From positions 620,001-684,000 of the forward strand of contig NZ_CP063815.1 of NCBI RefSeq assembly GCF_015277895.1: DNA of 64,000 nt, written 5' to 3'. Below the pieces are notes generated by a model. It did no database searches. It was given only the letters and a program-made list of their open reading frames with translations, and had not been told where the DNA came from. The first letter of the stretch is position 1; the number at the start of each line of letters is the position of its first letter. Position numbers and translations under genes: made by a program. This DNA is from Microbacterium abyssi (lineage in GTDB: Bacteria; Actinomycetota; Actinomycetes; Actinomycetales; Microbacteriaceae). This document shows, one piece after another, positions 44,078 to 52,811 of this stretch.

Positions 44078-45220
44078 ATGGCTTTTGGCCCGCCGGTTCG
44101 AGAAGAACCCAGCATTCTCCGCATGACGCGATCAGAATCGCTTGGCGTTCTCGAGCGCATCGCGATCCTCGTTGTGATCGGTGTCCTCGTAGCAGTCGAC
44201 ATCTTCAACTTCTTCCTCGCCTCCGACGTCGATCCCTTCGTCACCGTGCTCAGCGTGGCGACGACATCGACCTTCGCACTTTTTCTGTGGTCGCCATGGG
44301 TGGCAACCGCCTCGTTGGGGGTGGTGTTCATCCTGTCGTTCTTCACAGGAACGCAGTTCAGCGTCATCTTCGCCGCCGCCGTCGCGGCGGGGCTTGTGAT
44401 GAGGCTCGGTACGACCGCCCTCCTGCTGTCATACCTCGGTGGATTCTTCGTCGCCACTGCTGTCGTCGCTTTCAGCGATCTGACGGTTCCGGTGAACGTG
44501 GGTGTCAACCTCATCATCGCTACCGTGGCAGGCGCGATCGGCTTCGCACTGCGCGTGGCCTCCGCGCGAGGTCACCGGCTGGAAGAGCAGCTTGTGATCC
44601 AGGCCGAACAGGAACGCGAAGCAGTACTCGCCGAGCGGCGGTGGATCGCAGGCGAGCTTCACGACAGCATCGCCCACCACCTCACCGTCGTCGCACTGCA
44701 CGTGCAGATGCTCGACGATCCTGAGATCAGCCGTGATTCGCAGGAGGCGATACGAGCGGCCGCCAAGAAAGCGATGGCCGATCTGCGTTTCGTCATCGAA
44801 CTCGCCGACGACGGACCACGCAACTCGGCCGTGCAGACCGGCGACCTCGCCGAAGCCGTGGACGAGGCGCGATCCGAGATCGAATCCGCAGGGCATCCGG
44901 TGGTCAGCGGCGGCGACCCGCGCGACGAGCGCCTGCCTCGCGTCGCCGAGATCGTCCTGGCGCGAATCGTCCGCGAGTCGGCGACGAACATCCTCAAGCA
45001 CGCCGGAGCGGGCGAAGTCAGCATCCGGCTCGACGTCGACGACGATTCGGCTGCGCTCTCGATCCACAGTCCCCTTCCGGCGACTCCACGGCGGGATCTT
45101 CCCTCCAGTGGCACCGGTCTCAACCGCATGGCGGAACGCGTGATCGGCGCGAGCGGTGAGTTCAGCGCCGAGGCAGTGGACGGTCAGTGGCGCGTTTCTG
45201 CACGGCTGCCGATCACATAG
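44078..45220 (+). CDS. Sensor histidine kinase, HisKA_3 type
   Basis: 380 aa. The N-terminal half has about five to six membrane helices (ERIAILVVIGVLVAVDIFNF onward). The dimerisation box ELHDSIAHHLTVVALHVQML carries the phospho-accepting His near residue 197, and the ATPase domain has IVRESATNILKHAGA (N-box) and SSGTGLNRMAERV (G-box). It is the likely partner of the divergent NarL-type regulator. It has no large extracellular sensor, so it probably senses the membrane or a small ligand in it. Start ATG 44078 is preceded by AGGAGA at a slightly long distance. Confidence 0.9.
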   Translation: MAFGPPVREEPSILRMTRSESLGVLERIAILVVIGVLVAVDIFNFFLASDVDPFVTVLSVATTSTFALFLWSPWVATASLGVVFILSFFTGTQFSVIFAAAVAAGLVMRLGTTALLLSYLGGFFVATAVVAFSDLTVPVNVGVNLIIATVAGAIGFALRVASARGHRLEEQLVIQAEQEREAVLAERRWIAGELHDSIAHHLTVVALHVQMLDDPEISRDSQEAIRAAAKKAMADLRFVIELADDGPRNSAVQTGDLAEAVDEARSEIESAGHPVVSGGDPRDERLPRVAEIVLARIVRESATNILKHAGAGEVSIRLDVDDDSAALSIHSPLPATPRRDLPSSGTGLNRMAERVIGASGEFSAEAVDGQWRVSARLPIT

Positions 45221-45341
45221 GCGCCGGCTCTGCGGCCCGATCTGGACGAAAGTCCACCACAGTGTCGACGTTCGTAGCTTATGACTTGCAATGACAAGTT
45301 CTAGCGTCGAAGTACCCCAGAAATAGCGTCCCCAGCGCTGA

Positions 45342-45383
45342 CCGCGGGCGTGAGAGATCTGATCGCCACGCTCGCGGTTTTTT
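45342..45383 (+). terminator. Rho-independent terminator after the sensor kinase
   Basis: Stem CCGCGGGCGTG (45342-45352) and CACGCTCGCGG (45367-45377) pairs at 10 of 11 positions with a 14-base loop and is followed by six T. It is a textbook intrinsic terminator, unusual in a genome this rich in GC. Confidence 0.85.
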
Positions 45384-45419
45384 CTGCCCGCGAAACCGCG
45401 TTTTTTGCCCGCGAAGCCG
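45374..45419 (+). repeat. Duplicated terminator tail (two T6/GCCCGCGAA units)
   Basis: The unit CGCG, T6, GCCCGCGAA, CCG appears twice in tandem, with two or three extra bases in the first copy. The junction also forms a short CGCG-AAAC-CGCG stem before the second T6 run, giving a back-up terminator. Confidence 0.6.
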
Positions 45420-45568
45420 TGTTCCGGCCGCTCGTTCAGCGTGCGTTCACCCGCTGAGAGTCCGGTGGAATGTCGGGTGAACGCGAGGGAAACTCTCCCG
45501 GGTTCGGCGGGGGACCGCAGGTGTCGGGTGCGACAGTGGATCTCAATCCCTCGCACCGAAAGAGCATC

Positions 45569-46723
45569 ATGACGCGGCATTCCGTGGCCTCAGACACAGC
45601 CGATCTGGTCGTCGTCGGCGCCGGCATCGTCGGCCTCGGCGCCGCATACGCCGCCGCGCGTCGTGGCCTGCGTGTGATCGTCGTCGATCGCACGGCAGGG
45701 CCGATCGGTGCGACGATCCGCAACTTCGGCCACCTCTGCATCGGTGCACAGACCGGCCTTGCCCGCGAGTTCGCAGACACCGCACGGGAGACGTGGCTGC
45801 GCCTGGCGACGGATGCCGGATTCTGGCTGCGCGAATCCGGAACCCTGATCGCTGCACGCCAGGGTGACGAGCTCGCCGTGCTCGAGCGCGCGTCTGCCGA
45901 CGGCGGGGTTCGGATGCTGACGGCCGAGGAGCTGCGGCGCCATGCCCCGCTGCGCGCGGATGCCGTCGTCGGCGGCGCGCGCATCGCGTCCGACCTGCAG
46001 ACCGACCCGCGCGAAGCCGCCAGCGCGATCGTGCGGCATCTGGTCGCACTCGGCGTCGAGTTCCGCTTCCGCACCGCCGTCACAGCGGTGTCCGGCATCC
46101 GCGTCGAGACCACGCGCGGTGCGATCGACGCCGGCAGGGTCGTCGTCGCCATCAATCACGACCTCGATCAGCTCCTCCCTGACCTCGCCGAGCGGGTCGG
46201 CGTTGTCCGCTGTGCCCTCGACATGATGAGGGTGAGCGCGACGATGCCGCGCACGCTCGATGCGCCGCTCCTCACGGGGTGGTCGCTGCTGCGCTACGGC
46301 CGGTTCGGCAGTTACCGCGAGACCACCGCACTGCGTGAGCGGATGCACGCTGAGCGGCCCGACCTCGCCGCCCTCGATCTGAACCAGATGTACACCCAGT
46401 TGCCGGACGGCTCGCTCATCCTCGGCGACTCGCACAGCCGCGGCATCCAGCCCGCTCCGTTCCAGCCGGAAGCCGCCTTCGATGCCTTTCTCGAAGAGGC
46501 GCGGGCGCTGTTCGAGATGGAAGGCATCCGCGTCATCGAACGCTGGCAGGGCGTATACGCATCCGGGCCGGACGAGTTCCTCATCGAGGAGCCGGAACCG
46601 GGCTTGCACGTCATCGCCGCGACCACCGGCATCGGCATGACCTGCGGCCTCGGCCTTGCCGAGCACACGCTTCGAACCGCAATCGAGCGGGCACCGCAGC
46701 CCGCGCAAGGAGGAGAATCATGA
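45569..46723 (+). CDS. FAD-dependent oxidoreductase, phosphonate-catabolism-associated (TIGR03364-like)
   Basis: 384 aa DAO-fold flavoenzyme. The FAD motif VVVGAGIVGLGAAYAAARRG is near residue 14, followed by GPIGATIRNFGHLCIGAQTG and the C-terminal EPGLHVIAATTGIGMTCGLG. The TIGR03364 group occurs beside phosphonate genes and may deaminate or demethylate amino-phosphonates. The next two genes are the other members of the usual trio. ATG 45569 has GAAAGAG upstream; the longer frame from 45470 is not supported. The stop overlaps the hydrolase start. Confidence 0.87.
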   Translation: MTRHSVASDTADLVVVGAGIVGLGAAYAAARRGLRVIVVDRTAGPIGATIRNFGHLCIGAQTGLAREFADTARETWLRLATDAGFWLRESGTLIAARQGDELAVLERASADGGVRMLTAEELRRHAPLRADAVVGGARIASDLQTDPREAASAIVRHLVALGVEFRFRTAVTAVSGIRVETTRGAIDAGRVVVAINHDLDQLLPDLAERVGVVRCALDMMRVSATMPRTLDAPLLTGWSLLRYGRFGSYRETTALRERMHAERPDLAALDLNQMYTQLPDGSLILGDSHSRGIQPAPFQPEAAFDAFLEEARALFEMEGIRVIERWQGVYASGPDEFLIEEPEPGLHVIAATTGIGMTCGLGLAEHTLRTAIERAPQPAQGGES

Positions 46724-47427
46724 CCGCCATCGAACTCGTCGTCCTCGACATGGCAGGAACGACCGTCCGCGATGACGGCGTGGTGGAGCAGGCGTTCCAG
46801 CGCGCGGCCGAACGCACCGGCGTCGCAGATCGGATGCCGTGGCCGGACGCGCTGCAGTACGTCCGCGACACCATGGGGATGTCGAAGATCGATGTCTTCA
46901 CGCACCTCGCCGGCGGAGACGTCGCGGCGGCCGCCGCCGCGACCGCGGCGTTCGAGGGCGCATACTCCGACATCATCGCCGAACAGGGCGCCCTGGAGAT
47001 CCCCGGTGCCGCCGAGGCGATCGCCGGACTCCGCGATGCCGGGCTCAAGGTTGCCCTCACCACTGGATTCGCGCCCGTGACCCGCGACGCGCTGATCGAC
47101 GCGCTCGGTTGGCGCGACCTCATCGACCTCGCGCTCTCACCGGTGGACGCGGGCCGTGGCCGGCCGGCTCCCGACCTCGTGCTGACCGCGCTGCTGCGCA
47201 CCGGCACGTCCTCCGTGCGGGCCGTAGCCGTCGTCGGCGACACCAGCAGCGACGTCGAATCTGGACGCCGGGCCGGGGCCGGATTCGTCGCCGGCGTCCT
47301 CAGCGGCGCGCACGACCGCGATGCACTCGCCGGCGCGGATGCCGTGCTGGACGACGTCACATCGCTGCCGGCGGCACTCGTCGAGCGCAACCTCGTCGCC
47401 CGCGCTCTCGTAGCACGGACGCCGTGA
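46720..47427 (+). CDS. Phosphonatase-like HAD hydrolase (TIGR03351-like)
   Basis: 235 aa HAD-superfamily protein. Motif 1 is VLDMAGTTV, with Asp nucleophile and an Ala-Gly sequence as in phosphonoacetaldehyde hydrolase (DxAGT). The cap domain follows, motif 2 is ALTTGFAP and motif 4 VVGDTSSDVESG. This group is named phosphonatase-like; whether it cleaves a C-P bond or a phosphate ester is not established. It is translationally coupled to the FAD enzyme (ATGA) and one base from the dehydrogenase gene. Confidence 0.87.
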   Translation: MTAIELVVLDMAGTTVRDDGVVEQAFQRAAERTGVADRMPWPDALQYVRDTMGMSKIDVFTHLAGGDVAAAAAATAAFEGAYSDIIAEQGALEIPGAAEAIAGLRDAGLKVALTTGFAPVTRDALIDALGWRDLIDLALSPVDAGRGRPAPDLVLTALLRTGTSSVRAVAVVGDTSSDVESGRRAGAGFVAGVLSGAHDRDALAGADAVLDDVTSLPAALVERNLVARALVARTP

Positions 47428-47428
47428 C

Positions 47429-48517
47429 ATGCGTGTGCTGGCGCCGCATGAAGAACGGCACGACGTCAATCTGAGACCCGCGGCCACCGCGAAGGTGTGG
47501 CTCGGCTCGGGCCAGGAGCACGAGACGGTTGCCGTGCCCGGGGTAGCCCTCGGCCACAGCGATGCTCTGGTCGCGATCGAGCTTTCGACGATCTGCGGAT
47601 CGGATGTGCACACCGTCGCCGGTCACCGCTCAGCACCGGCCCCGCTGGTGCTGGGCCACGAGAGCGTCGGGCGGATCATCGCCCTCGGCGAGCACGGCGT
47701 GAAGGCGGTCGATGGCACGGATCTGCGCATCGGCGACCGCGTGGTGTGGTCGGTCACAGTGTCCTGCGGCACGTGCGACCGCTGTGCCGCGGGGCACGCG
47801 CAGAAGTGCCGGACGCTCGCCAAGTACGGTCACGAGCGGATCGGTCCGCGCTGGGAGCTGACCGGAGGGTTCGCCAGCCACGTCCACCTGCGCGCCGGTA
47901 CGGCGATCGTGCGCGTACCCGAGGCGCTGCCCTCTGCCGTGCTCGCACCGGCGTCGTGTGCGACGGCGACCGCATGGGCGGCCGTGAGCCGCGGATCTGC
48001 GGGGCGCCTGCTCGAGGGCGTTCGCGTGCTCGTCTACGGCGCCGGACTCGTCGGGCTGTCGGCAGTCGCGATCGCGGCGGATGCCGGCGCTCGGGTCACT
48101 GTCATCGACCCCTCGGCACAGCGGAGGGCGTTCGCCGAGCGGTTCGGGGGGAACGCGGCGACGGCGGCGACGGAACCTGCGGACATCGTGATCGAGGCAT
48201 CCGGTCACGCCGTCGCCGACGCGATCGCCGCGGCGGACGTCGGCGGCACGGTCGTGCTCGTCGGCAGCGTCTTCCCGGCCGACCCCGTGCCCTTCGACGC
48301 TGAGGATGCCGTGCGGCGCCTGCTCACGATCACCGGCGTTCACAACTACACGGGCCGGGAGCTGGCGGCTGCGGCGGGATTCCTCACCGGTACAGGACGC
48401 GCCTATCCCTTCGCCGAGGTCGTCGGCGAGGTCTTCGCGCTCGACGAGGTGGATGCGGCGATCGCCGCGGCATCCGCACCAGGAGCGCCGTTGCGCGTCG
48501 CGATCAACCCGCGTTGA
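47429..48517 (+). CDS. Zinc-dependent alcohol dehydrogenase, phosphonate-associated (HpnZ-like)
   Basis: 362 aa medium-chain dehydrogenase. The catalytic zinc site has ICGSDVHTVAGH and GHESVGRI; the structural zinc site has CGTCDRCAAGHAQKC. The NAD-binding region is VLVYGAGLVGLSAVAIAADA. This is the third member of the FAD oxidoreductase, phosphonatase-like, dehydrogenase trio. It may oxidise a hydroxy or amino phosphonate. The last 14 bases overlap the convergent membrane-protein gene. Confidence 0.85.
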   Translation: MRVLAPHEERHDVNLRPAATAKVWLGSGQEHETVAVPGVALGHSDALVAIELSTICGSDVHTVAGHRSAPAPLVLGHESVGRIIALGEHGVKAVDGTDLRIGDRVVWSVTVSCGTCDRCAAGHAQKCRTLAKYGHERIGPRWELTGGFASHVHLRAGTAIVRVPEALPSAVLAPASCATATAWAAVSRGSAGRLLEGVRVLVYGAGLVGLSAVAIAADAGARVTVIDPSAQRRAFAERFGGNAATAATEPADIVIEASGHAVADAIAAADVGGTVVLVGSVFPADPVPFDAEDAVRRLLTITGVHNYTGRELAAAAGFLTGTGRAYPFAEVVGEVFALDEVDAAIAAASAPGAPLRVAINPR

Positions 48518-49559
48518 CCCTCTCGAACTCATCGCCTGAGGGCGTCCGCGTCGTCTGAGCGAGGATCGGCACCAGCCGAGCGGCGGCGAGGAGCGCAGCG
48601 GAGGCGAGCGTCGCCAGAGCGAGGCCGGGCTGCGCGATCGTGGCAGCAGCGAGGAGCACACCAGCCATGATCCACAAGAGGCGGAGTACGGACCCGCGGT
48701 GCATCGGCGCGACGACCGCGAGGATCAGGCCGGCGATCGCGAGCAGCGCACCGATGCCGACATTGATCGCCCAGACGCTCAGCCAGGTCTCACCAGTCGG
48801 CAGCGGATCGGTGCGGGGGAGGGTGGCCGCACTGAGCCAGCCGGCCGACCACAGCAGCGGCACAAAACCCAGGATCGTGAGCGTCGTGCGCCGAGTGCCC
48901 TCGCGCGATGCGCCGAGCAACACGAGGATCCCGGTCAGCAGTGCGACGGCCGATCCGGACAGGAGCGCGAGGCCGGGGAAGATGTAGCCGATGCCGTCGG
49001 AGCACATCCAAGCACCGGCGGCCTCTCCCTCGGTGCCGTAGGAACACCCGACGTGGAGCTGTTCGCGCAGCATCCCGACCGCGCCCAGCGATGAGAACAG
49101 CGCGAGGAACCCGCCCGCGATGAGAATCAGCAGGCGCGCTGTGAACGACGGGTCGGTGTGGCGCAAGGTCGGCGCGCTGGTGAGCTGACGGGCGGCGGCA
49201 CGAGCGACGGAGATGTGCAGAACTGTCGTCACCGCCGCCGTGACGACCATCGGCACGAAGTAGTAGCCGCGGGTCAGCACCCAGGACGCGAAAGCGGCGA
49301 GTGCGATCGATGCCGCCCCTGAGATCGCGAGGGCCCGAAGGGTGGACGCGGTCAGGGTCGATGCGAGCAGGGTCAGTCCCATCGACACGACACCGATCAG
49401 CAGACCGAATCCGCCCATCAGTGAAAGAGAGAAGACGCTCAGCGGCACCCCGAGCATGATGCCGTAGACGACTGCGGCGATCACACCGCACAGTCCACCC
49501 ACCGCGACGGGCACCCACGCCGTGCGCCGTGCACCGGCGGCGATCCGAGTCGATGTCAC
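48504..49559 (-). CDS. Multi-pass membrane protein of unknown function
   Basis: 351 aa, GTG start, about 8-9 hydrophobic helices (from VAVGGLCGVIAAVVYGIML onward). A pair of Cys lies in an apparent loop (VGCSYGTEGEAAGAWMCSDG), which may form a disulfide outside the cell. I recognise no family. Its end overlaps the convergent dehydrogenase gene by 14 bases and its start is divergent from an EamA transporter. Confidence 0.75.
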   Translation of the reverse strand: MTSTRIAAGARRTAWVPVAVGGLCGVIAAVVYGIMLGVPLSVFSLSLMGGFGLLIGVVSMGLTLLASTLTASTLRALAISGAASIALAAFASWVLTRGYYFVPMVVTAAVTTVLHISVARAAARQLTSAPTLRHTDPSFTARLLILIAGGFLALFSSLGAVGMLREQLHVGCSYGTEGEAAGAWMCSDGIGYIFPGLALLSGSAVALLTGILVLLGASREGTRRTTLTILGFVPLLWSAGWLSAATLPRTDPLPTGETWLSVWAINVGIGALLAIAGLILAVVAPMHRGSVLRLLWIMAGVLLAAATIAQPGLALATLASAALLAAARLVPILAQTTRTPSGDEFERVNAG

Positions 49560-49623
49560 TCGTCGAACCTATCGCGGCCCGCACGATTGGACGAGGGTGT
49601 CCCGTAGGGCGCACGCTGGGTAC

Positions 49624-50565
49624 GTGGCCTCGACTTCGTCCTCTCGTCCCGCCGTCGGTGTGGCGCTCGTCATCGGATCGTGTCTGTCGCTGCCGTTCGG
49701 CGCGGCCATCGCCGCACAGCTCTTCCCCGCGCTCGGCGCGTGGGGTGTCACGTCGCTCCGGATCGGGCTCGCGGCGCTGATCCTGCTCATCGTGGTTCGC
49801 CCGCGGATTCGCGGCTGGAGCAGGCAGCAGTGGCTCGCGGCGGCGCTGTTCGGAGTGTCACTGGCCGGAATGAACGGGTTCTTCTACTCCGGGATAGAGC
49901 GCGTGCCGCTCGGACCTGCGGTCGCGATCGAGTTCCTCGGGCCGCTGATCCTGGCGGCCGTGCTCACCCGCCGCCTGGTGGACGGCGTCTGGGTCGCGGT
50001 CGCGCTCGTGGGCATGGGGCTGCTCGGGCTCGACGGGATGCTCGAGGCCGAACCGCTCGACCTCCTCGGCGTCGTCTTCATCCTCTTCGCCGCCGGGTTC
50101 TGGGTGTTCTACATCCGGATGAGCGCCAGGGTCGGCGAATCCATCCCCGGCAGCGGCGGTCTCGTGGTCGGGCTGCTCGTCGCGTCCGTTCTGCTGCTAC
50201 CCGTCGGCATCCCGACGGTTGCGACCGCCAGCGGCGACATGATGCTGCTTCTGCTGGCCCTTCTCACTGCCGTGCTGTCGTCTGTGATCCCCTACAGCTT
50301 CGAACTCGCCGCCCTCCGGCGCCTGCCGCAGCGTGTGTTCGGCGTGCTGCTCAGCCTGGAGCCCGCGTTCGCGACGCTTGCAGGCTGGCTGGTCCTCGGC
50401 CAGTCGGCGACGCCGCTGAAGCTCGCCGCGGTCGCCCTCGTCGTCGCAGCGAGCGTGGGCACGGCGCTAGGCGTGCGTCGCGAGAAGCGCCGCGCGGACG
50501 ACGACAGCGGTCCCGACGAACCGCCCGCAGTTTTCACCGGAACGATCCCGATCGTTCCGAACTGA
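49624..50565 (+). CDS. EamA-family transporter (RhtA-like exporter)
   Basis: 313 aa, about 10 helices. The first repeat has ALGAWGVTSLRIGLAALILL and SGIERVPLGPAVAIEFLGPL; the second has VIPYSFELAALRRLPQRVFG and LLSLEPAFATLAGWLVLGQ, the pattern of RhtA-like threonine/homoserine exporters. A GTG at 49624 fits the family start; the longer open frame to 49522 runs into the divergent gene. The end is 7 bases from the convergent YidC-like gene. Confidence 0.87.
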   Translation: MASTSSSRPAVGVALVIGSCLSLPFGAAIAAQLFPALGAWGVTSLRIGLAALILLIVVRPRIRGWSRQQWLAAALFGVSLAGMNGFFYSGIERVPLGPAVAIEFLGPLILAAVLTRRLVDGVWVAVALVGMGLLGLDGMLEAEPLDLLGVVFILFAAGFWVFYIRMSARVGESIPGSGGLVVGLLVASVLLLPVGIPTVATASGDMMLLLLALLTAVLSSVIPYSFELAALRRLPQRVFGVLLSLEPAFATLAGWLVLGQSATPLKLAAVALVVAASVGTALGVRREKRRADDDSGPDEPPAVFTGTIPIVPN

Positions 50566-50571
50566 CGCACC

Positions 50572-51318
50572 TCACGCGGGCACCGAAAGCGGATAGCGAC
50601 GGCGCAGGACCATCCGCTGCGCGAGCGTCCACGCCACGGTGACCGTCAGATACAGCGCCGCCGCGAGCGGCACGAACACCGCGAACACCGCCGTCAGGTA
50701 GTGCAGGGCGCTCATCATGCGCAGCATCGCGGGGGAGGAGAGCGGCGAATCGTCGACGGGCGTCGGACGGAACACGCGCCTCGTGATCTCGGCGACGACG
50801 ATCATGATCGCGATGAGTGCCGCGTACACCAGCAGTGTCGGCAGCGAGAACGGGCCGCCGAACACCATGTGCACGAGACTCGTGCCCAGCGATGCCCCGA
50901 ACAGCTCGTGCGTGAGCAACTCGTTCGCGTGGCCCGCGATCTCGGCGTGCAGGAACAGCGTGTAGAGGATGCCGATCACCGGAGCCTGCAACAGCACGGG
51001 CAGGCATCCTGCGAACGGGGACGTGTTCTCGTCCTTGTACAGCTGCATGGTCTCGCGCTGCAGGCGCTCGGGGTTCTTCTTGTGCCGCTTCTGCAGTTCG
51101 CGGAGCTTCGGCGCGAGGCGGGCGCGCGTCTGCTCGGCCTTCGCCTGCGAGATGCCGACGGGGATGAGGAGAGCGCGGACGAGAAGGGTGACGAGGATGA
51201 CGGCGGCAGCGGCGGCCGCCGTACCCGCGAGAGGTTCGAGCGCTGCGGAGAGCGCGGTCAGGGCGCCGTAGGCGGCGTCCAGGATCGCCGCGATCGGCGG
51301 GAAGGCATAGATGTCCAA
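50572..51318 (-). CDS. YidC/Oxa1-family membrane protein insertase (short paralogue)
   Basis: 248 aa with the core five-helix YidC fold: LLVRALLIPVGISQAKAEQ, which holds the conserved hydrophilic-groove Arg, then the coiled ELQKRHKKNPERLQRE hairpin and FAGCLPVLLQAPVIGILYTL. It starts with TTG at 51318, which fits the conserved N-terminus although no clear ribosome-binding sequence is seen. The main housekeeping YidC would be expected near the origin, so this is likely a second copy. DUF6412 is upstream in the same direction. Confidence 0.87.
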   Translation of the reverse strand: MDIYAFPPIAAILDAAYGALTALSAALEPLAGTAAAAAAVILVTLLVRALLIPVGISQAKAEQTRARLAPKLRELQKRHKKNPERLQRETMQLYKDENTSPFAGCLPVLLQAPVIGILYTLFLHAEIAGHANELLTHELFGASLGTSLVHMVFGGPFSLPTLLVYAALIAIMIVVAEITRRVFRPTPVDDSPLSSPAMLRMMSALHYLTAVFAVFVPLAAALYLTVTVAWTLAQRMVLRRRYPLSVPA

Positions 51319-51381
51319 GGGGGTGTCCGTTTCTGAGTGTCGGGAGGGTCGGCGAGCCGCGTTCCCGTCACGAACGGACGG

Positions 51382-51669
51382 TTACACGGCGGGCACGACT
51401 CCCGGCGCCCTGGGACGAGGATGGCCGGCGGCATCCGGATCGCTCTGCGAGAGCAGAGTCGACGGATCGATGGCGCGCAGCGGATGCGGGGCCGAACCCC
51501 CGCCTGCCTGCACGATGCCGAGCGTGATCGCGACCACGAGCGCGGCGACCGTCAGCAGGGCGACGGCGAGGGTGAGGGCGGCGAGGTCGAGTGACGCCAG
51601 ATCAGGCATCGCGACCAGCCCGAGCGCAGACAGCATGAGCCGCATCAGCTGCTCGATCCCGTCCGCCAT
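51382..51669 (-). CDS. DUF6412-type small membrane protein
   Basis: 95 aa. One hydrophobic segment (LTLAVALLTVAALVVAITLG, about residues 30-50) is followed by a C-terminal SQSDPDAAGHPRPRAPG, typical of the actinobacterial DUF6412 family, whose genes often neighbour a short YidC. The open frame reaches to 52083 but the conserved part starts at ATG 51669. It may be a partner or target of the YidC-like protein; no function is known. Confidence 0.75.
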   Translation of the reverse strand: MADGIEQLMRLMLSALGLVAMPDLASLDLAALTLAVALLTVAALVVAITLGIVQAGGGSAPHPLRAIDPSTLLSQSDPDAAGHPRPRAPGVVPAV

Positions 51670-51713
51670 GTCACAGACAGTACCAGCGGTGGGCTGAGGC
51701 GTAGCTTGGGAGC

Positions 51714-52748
51714 ATGAGTGATCTGCGCGACATCCTCGGCGTTCGGCATCCGATCCTCCTCGGCGCGTTCGGCGGTCTGTCATCAGTGACACTGACGGCG
51801 GCGGTGAGCGAGGCCGGCGGTCTCGGCGCCTACGGGCTGTACGGCTACGACGGTGATCGCGTCCGCTCGACGGCGGCCGACCTGCGCGAGGCGACCGATA
51901 AACCCTTCGCGCTGAACATCTGGCTGCCGACCGGTGACGAAGTCGAGCCCGGCCCACAGCACACGGTGTTCGCGCAGGTGCTGGAGCCCTTCTATGCCGC
52001 GGTCGGCGTCGAGGTGCCGCACCGCCCTGAGCATTACGTTCCGACGCTGGAAGAGCAGCTGGACGCGATCTGGGATGCTGCACCCGCCGCCCTCAGCGTC
52101 GTGTACGGCGTGCCGTCGGCGGAGGTGGTCGAGGAGGCGCACGGTCGCGGCATCCGGGTCATCGGCACCGCCACCACCGTCGCCGAGGCGGTCGCTCTGG
52201 AAGCGGGCGGCGTCGACGTGATCATCGCCTCGGGTGCGGAAGCTGCGGGACACCGCGTTTCCTTCCTGCGCCCGGCGGAAGAATCGCTGGTGGGTACGTT
52301 CGCCCTCGTGCCGCAGGTGGCGGATGCCGTCGGCATCCCCGTCGTCGCGGCCGGCGGCATCGCCGACCGGCGTGGTGTCGCGGCGGCCCTCGCGCTGGGC
52401 GCATCAGGCGTCCAGGTCGGCACGGCGTTCCTGGCGACGCGGGAGTCCGCGGCCAACGACGCCCACCGCGCGGCGATCCGTGCGACCGCGGCCGACGAGA
52501 GCGTGCTGACCCGCGCCATGAGCGGCCGTCTCGCACGCGGTGCCCGCAACCGTGCCGTGCGCGCGATCGAGGCGAGCGGCACGATCGCGCCGTTCCCGAT
52601 GCAGAACTGGCTCACCGGGAGGTTCCGCAGTGCGGCCGGCGAGCAGAACCTCGGCGAGCTGCAGTCCCTCTGGCTCGGACAGGCCGCGCCCCTCGCGACG
52701 CGGGACACCGCGGCCGAGGTGTTCGCGGAGCTTCTGGCCGGATTGTGA
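51714..52748 (+). CDS. Nitronate monooxygenase family protein
   Basis: 344 aa TIM-barrel FMN protein: HPILLGAFGGLSSVTLTAAV at the N-terminus, IIASGAEAAGHR with the active-site His, VVAAGGIADRRGVAAALALGASGVQVG with the phosphate-binding region (split). The family oxidises nitronates such as propionate-3-nitronate and may act in detoxification. It is a single gene, divergent from the DUF6412 gene by 44 bases. Confidence 0.9.
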   Translation: MSDLRDILGVRHPILLGAFGGLSSVTLTAAVSEAGGLGAYGLYGYDGDRVRSTAADLREATDKPFALNIWLPTGDEVEPGPQHTVFAQVLEPFYAAVGVEVPHRPEHYVPTLEEQLDAIWDAAPAALSVVYGVPSAEVVEEAHGRGIRVIGTATTVAEAVALEAGGVDVIIASGAEAAGHRVSFLRPAEESLVGTFALVPQVADAVGIPVVAAGGIADRRGVAAALALGASGVQVGTAFLATRESAANDAHRAAIRATAADESVLTRAMSGRLARGARNRAVRAIEASGTIAPFPMQNWLTGRFRSAAGEQNLGELQSLWLGQAAPLATRDTAAEVFAELLAGL

Positions 52749-52811
52749 GCATGTTCTAGGCTGGATGACCGCGGCTGTCCGGTCGTACCACCGATCCGAG
52801 GAGCATCCGTC

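Larger units (their letters stand above)
45221..45568. other. 348-base intergenic region with terminators
   Basis: No gene seen. It holds a nested dyad at 45266-45309 (CGACG...ACTTG/CAAGT...CGTCG) and tandem hairpin/T-run terminators at 45342-45406. The promoter of the FAD oxidoreductase gene should be in the last 150 bases. Short in-frame extension of that gene up to 45470 is open but reads like non-coding sequence. Confidence 0.5.

Noticed and set aside
45470..45568. Upstream extension of the FAD oxidoreductase
   Set aside because: Residues are not conserved-looking, no ribosome-binding sequence precedes 45470, and the FAD motif is at the usual distance from ATG 45569.
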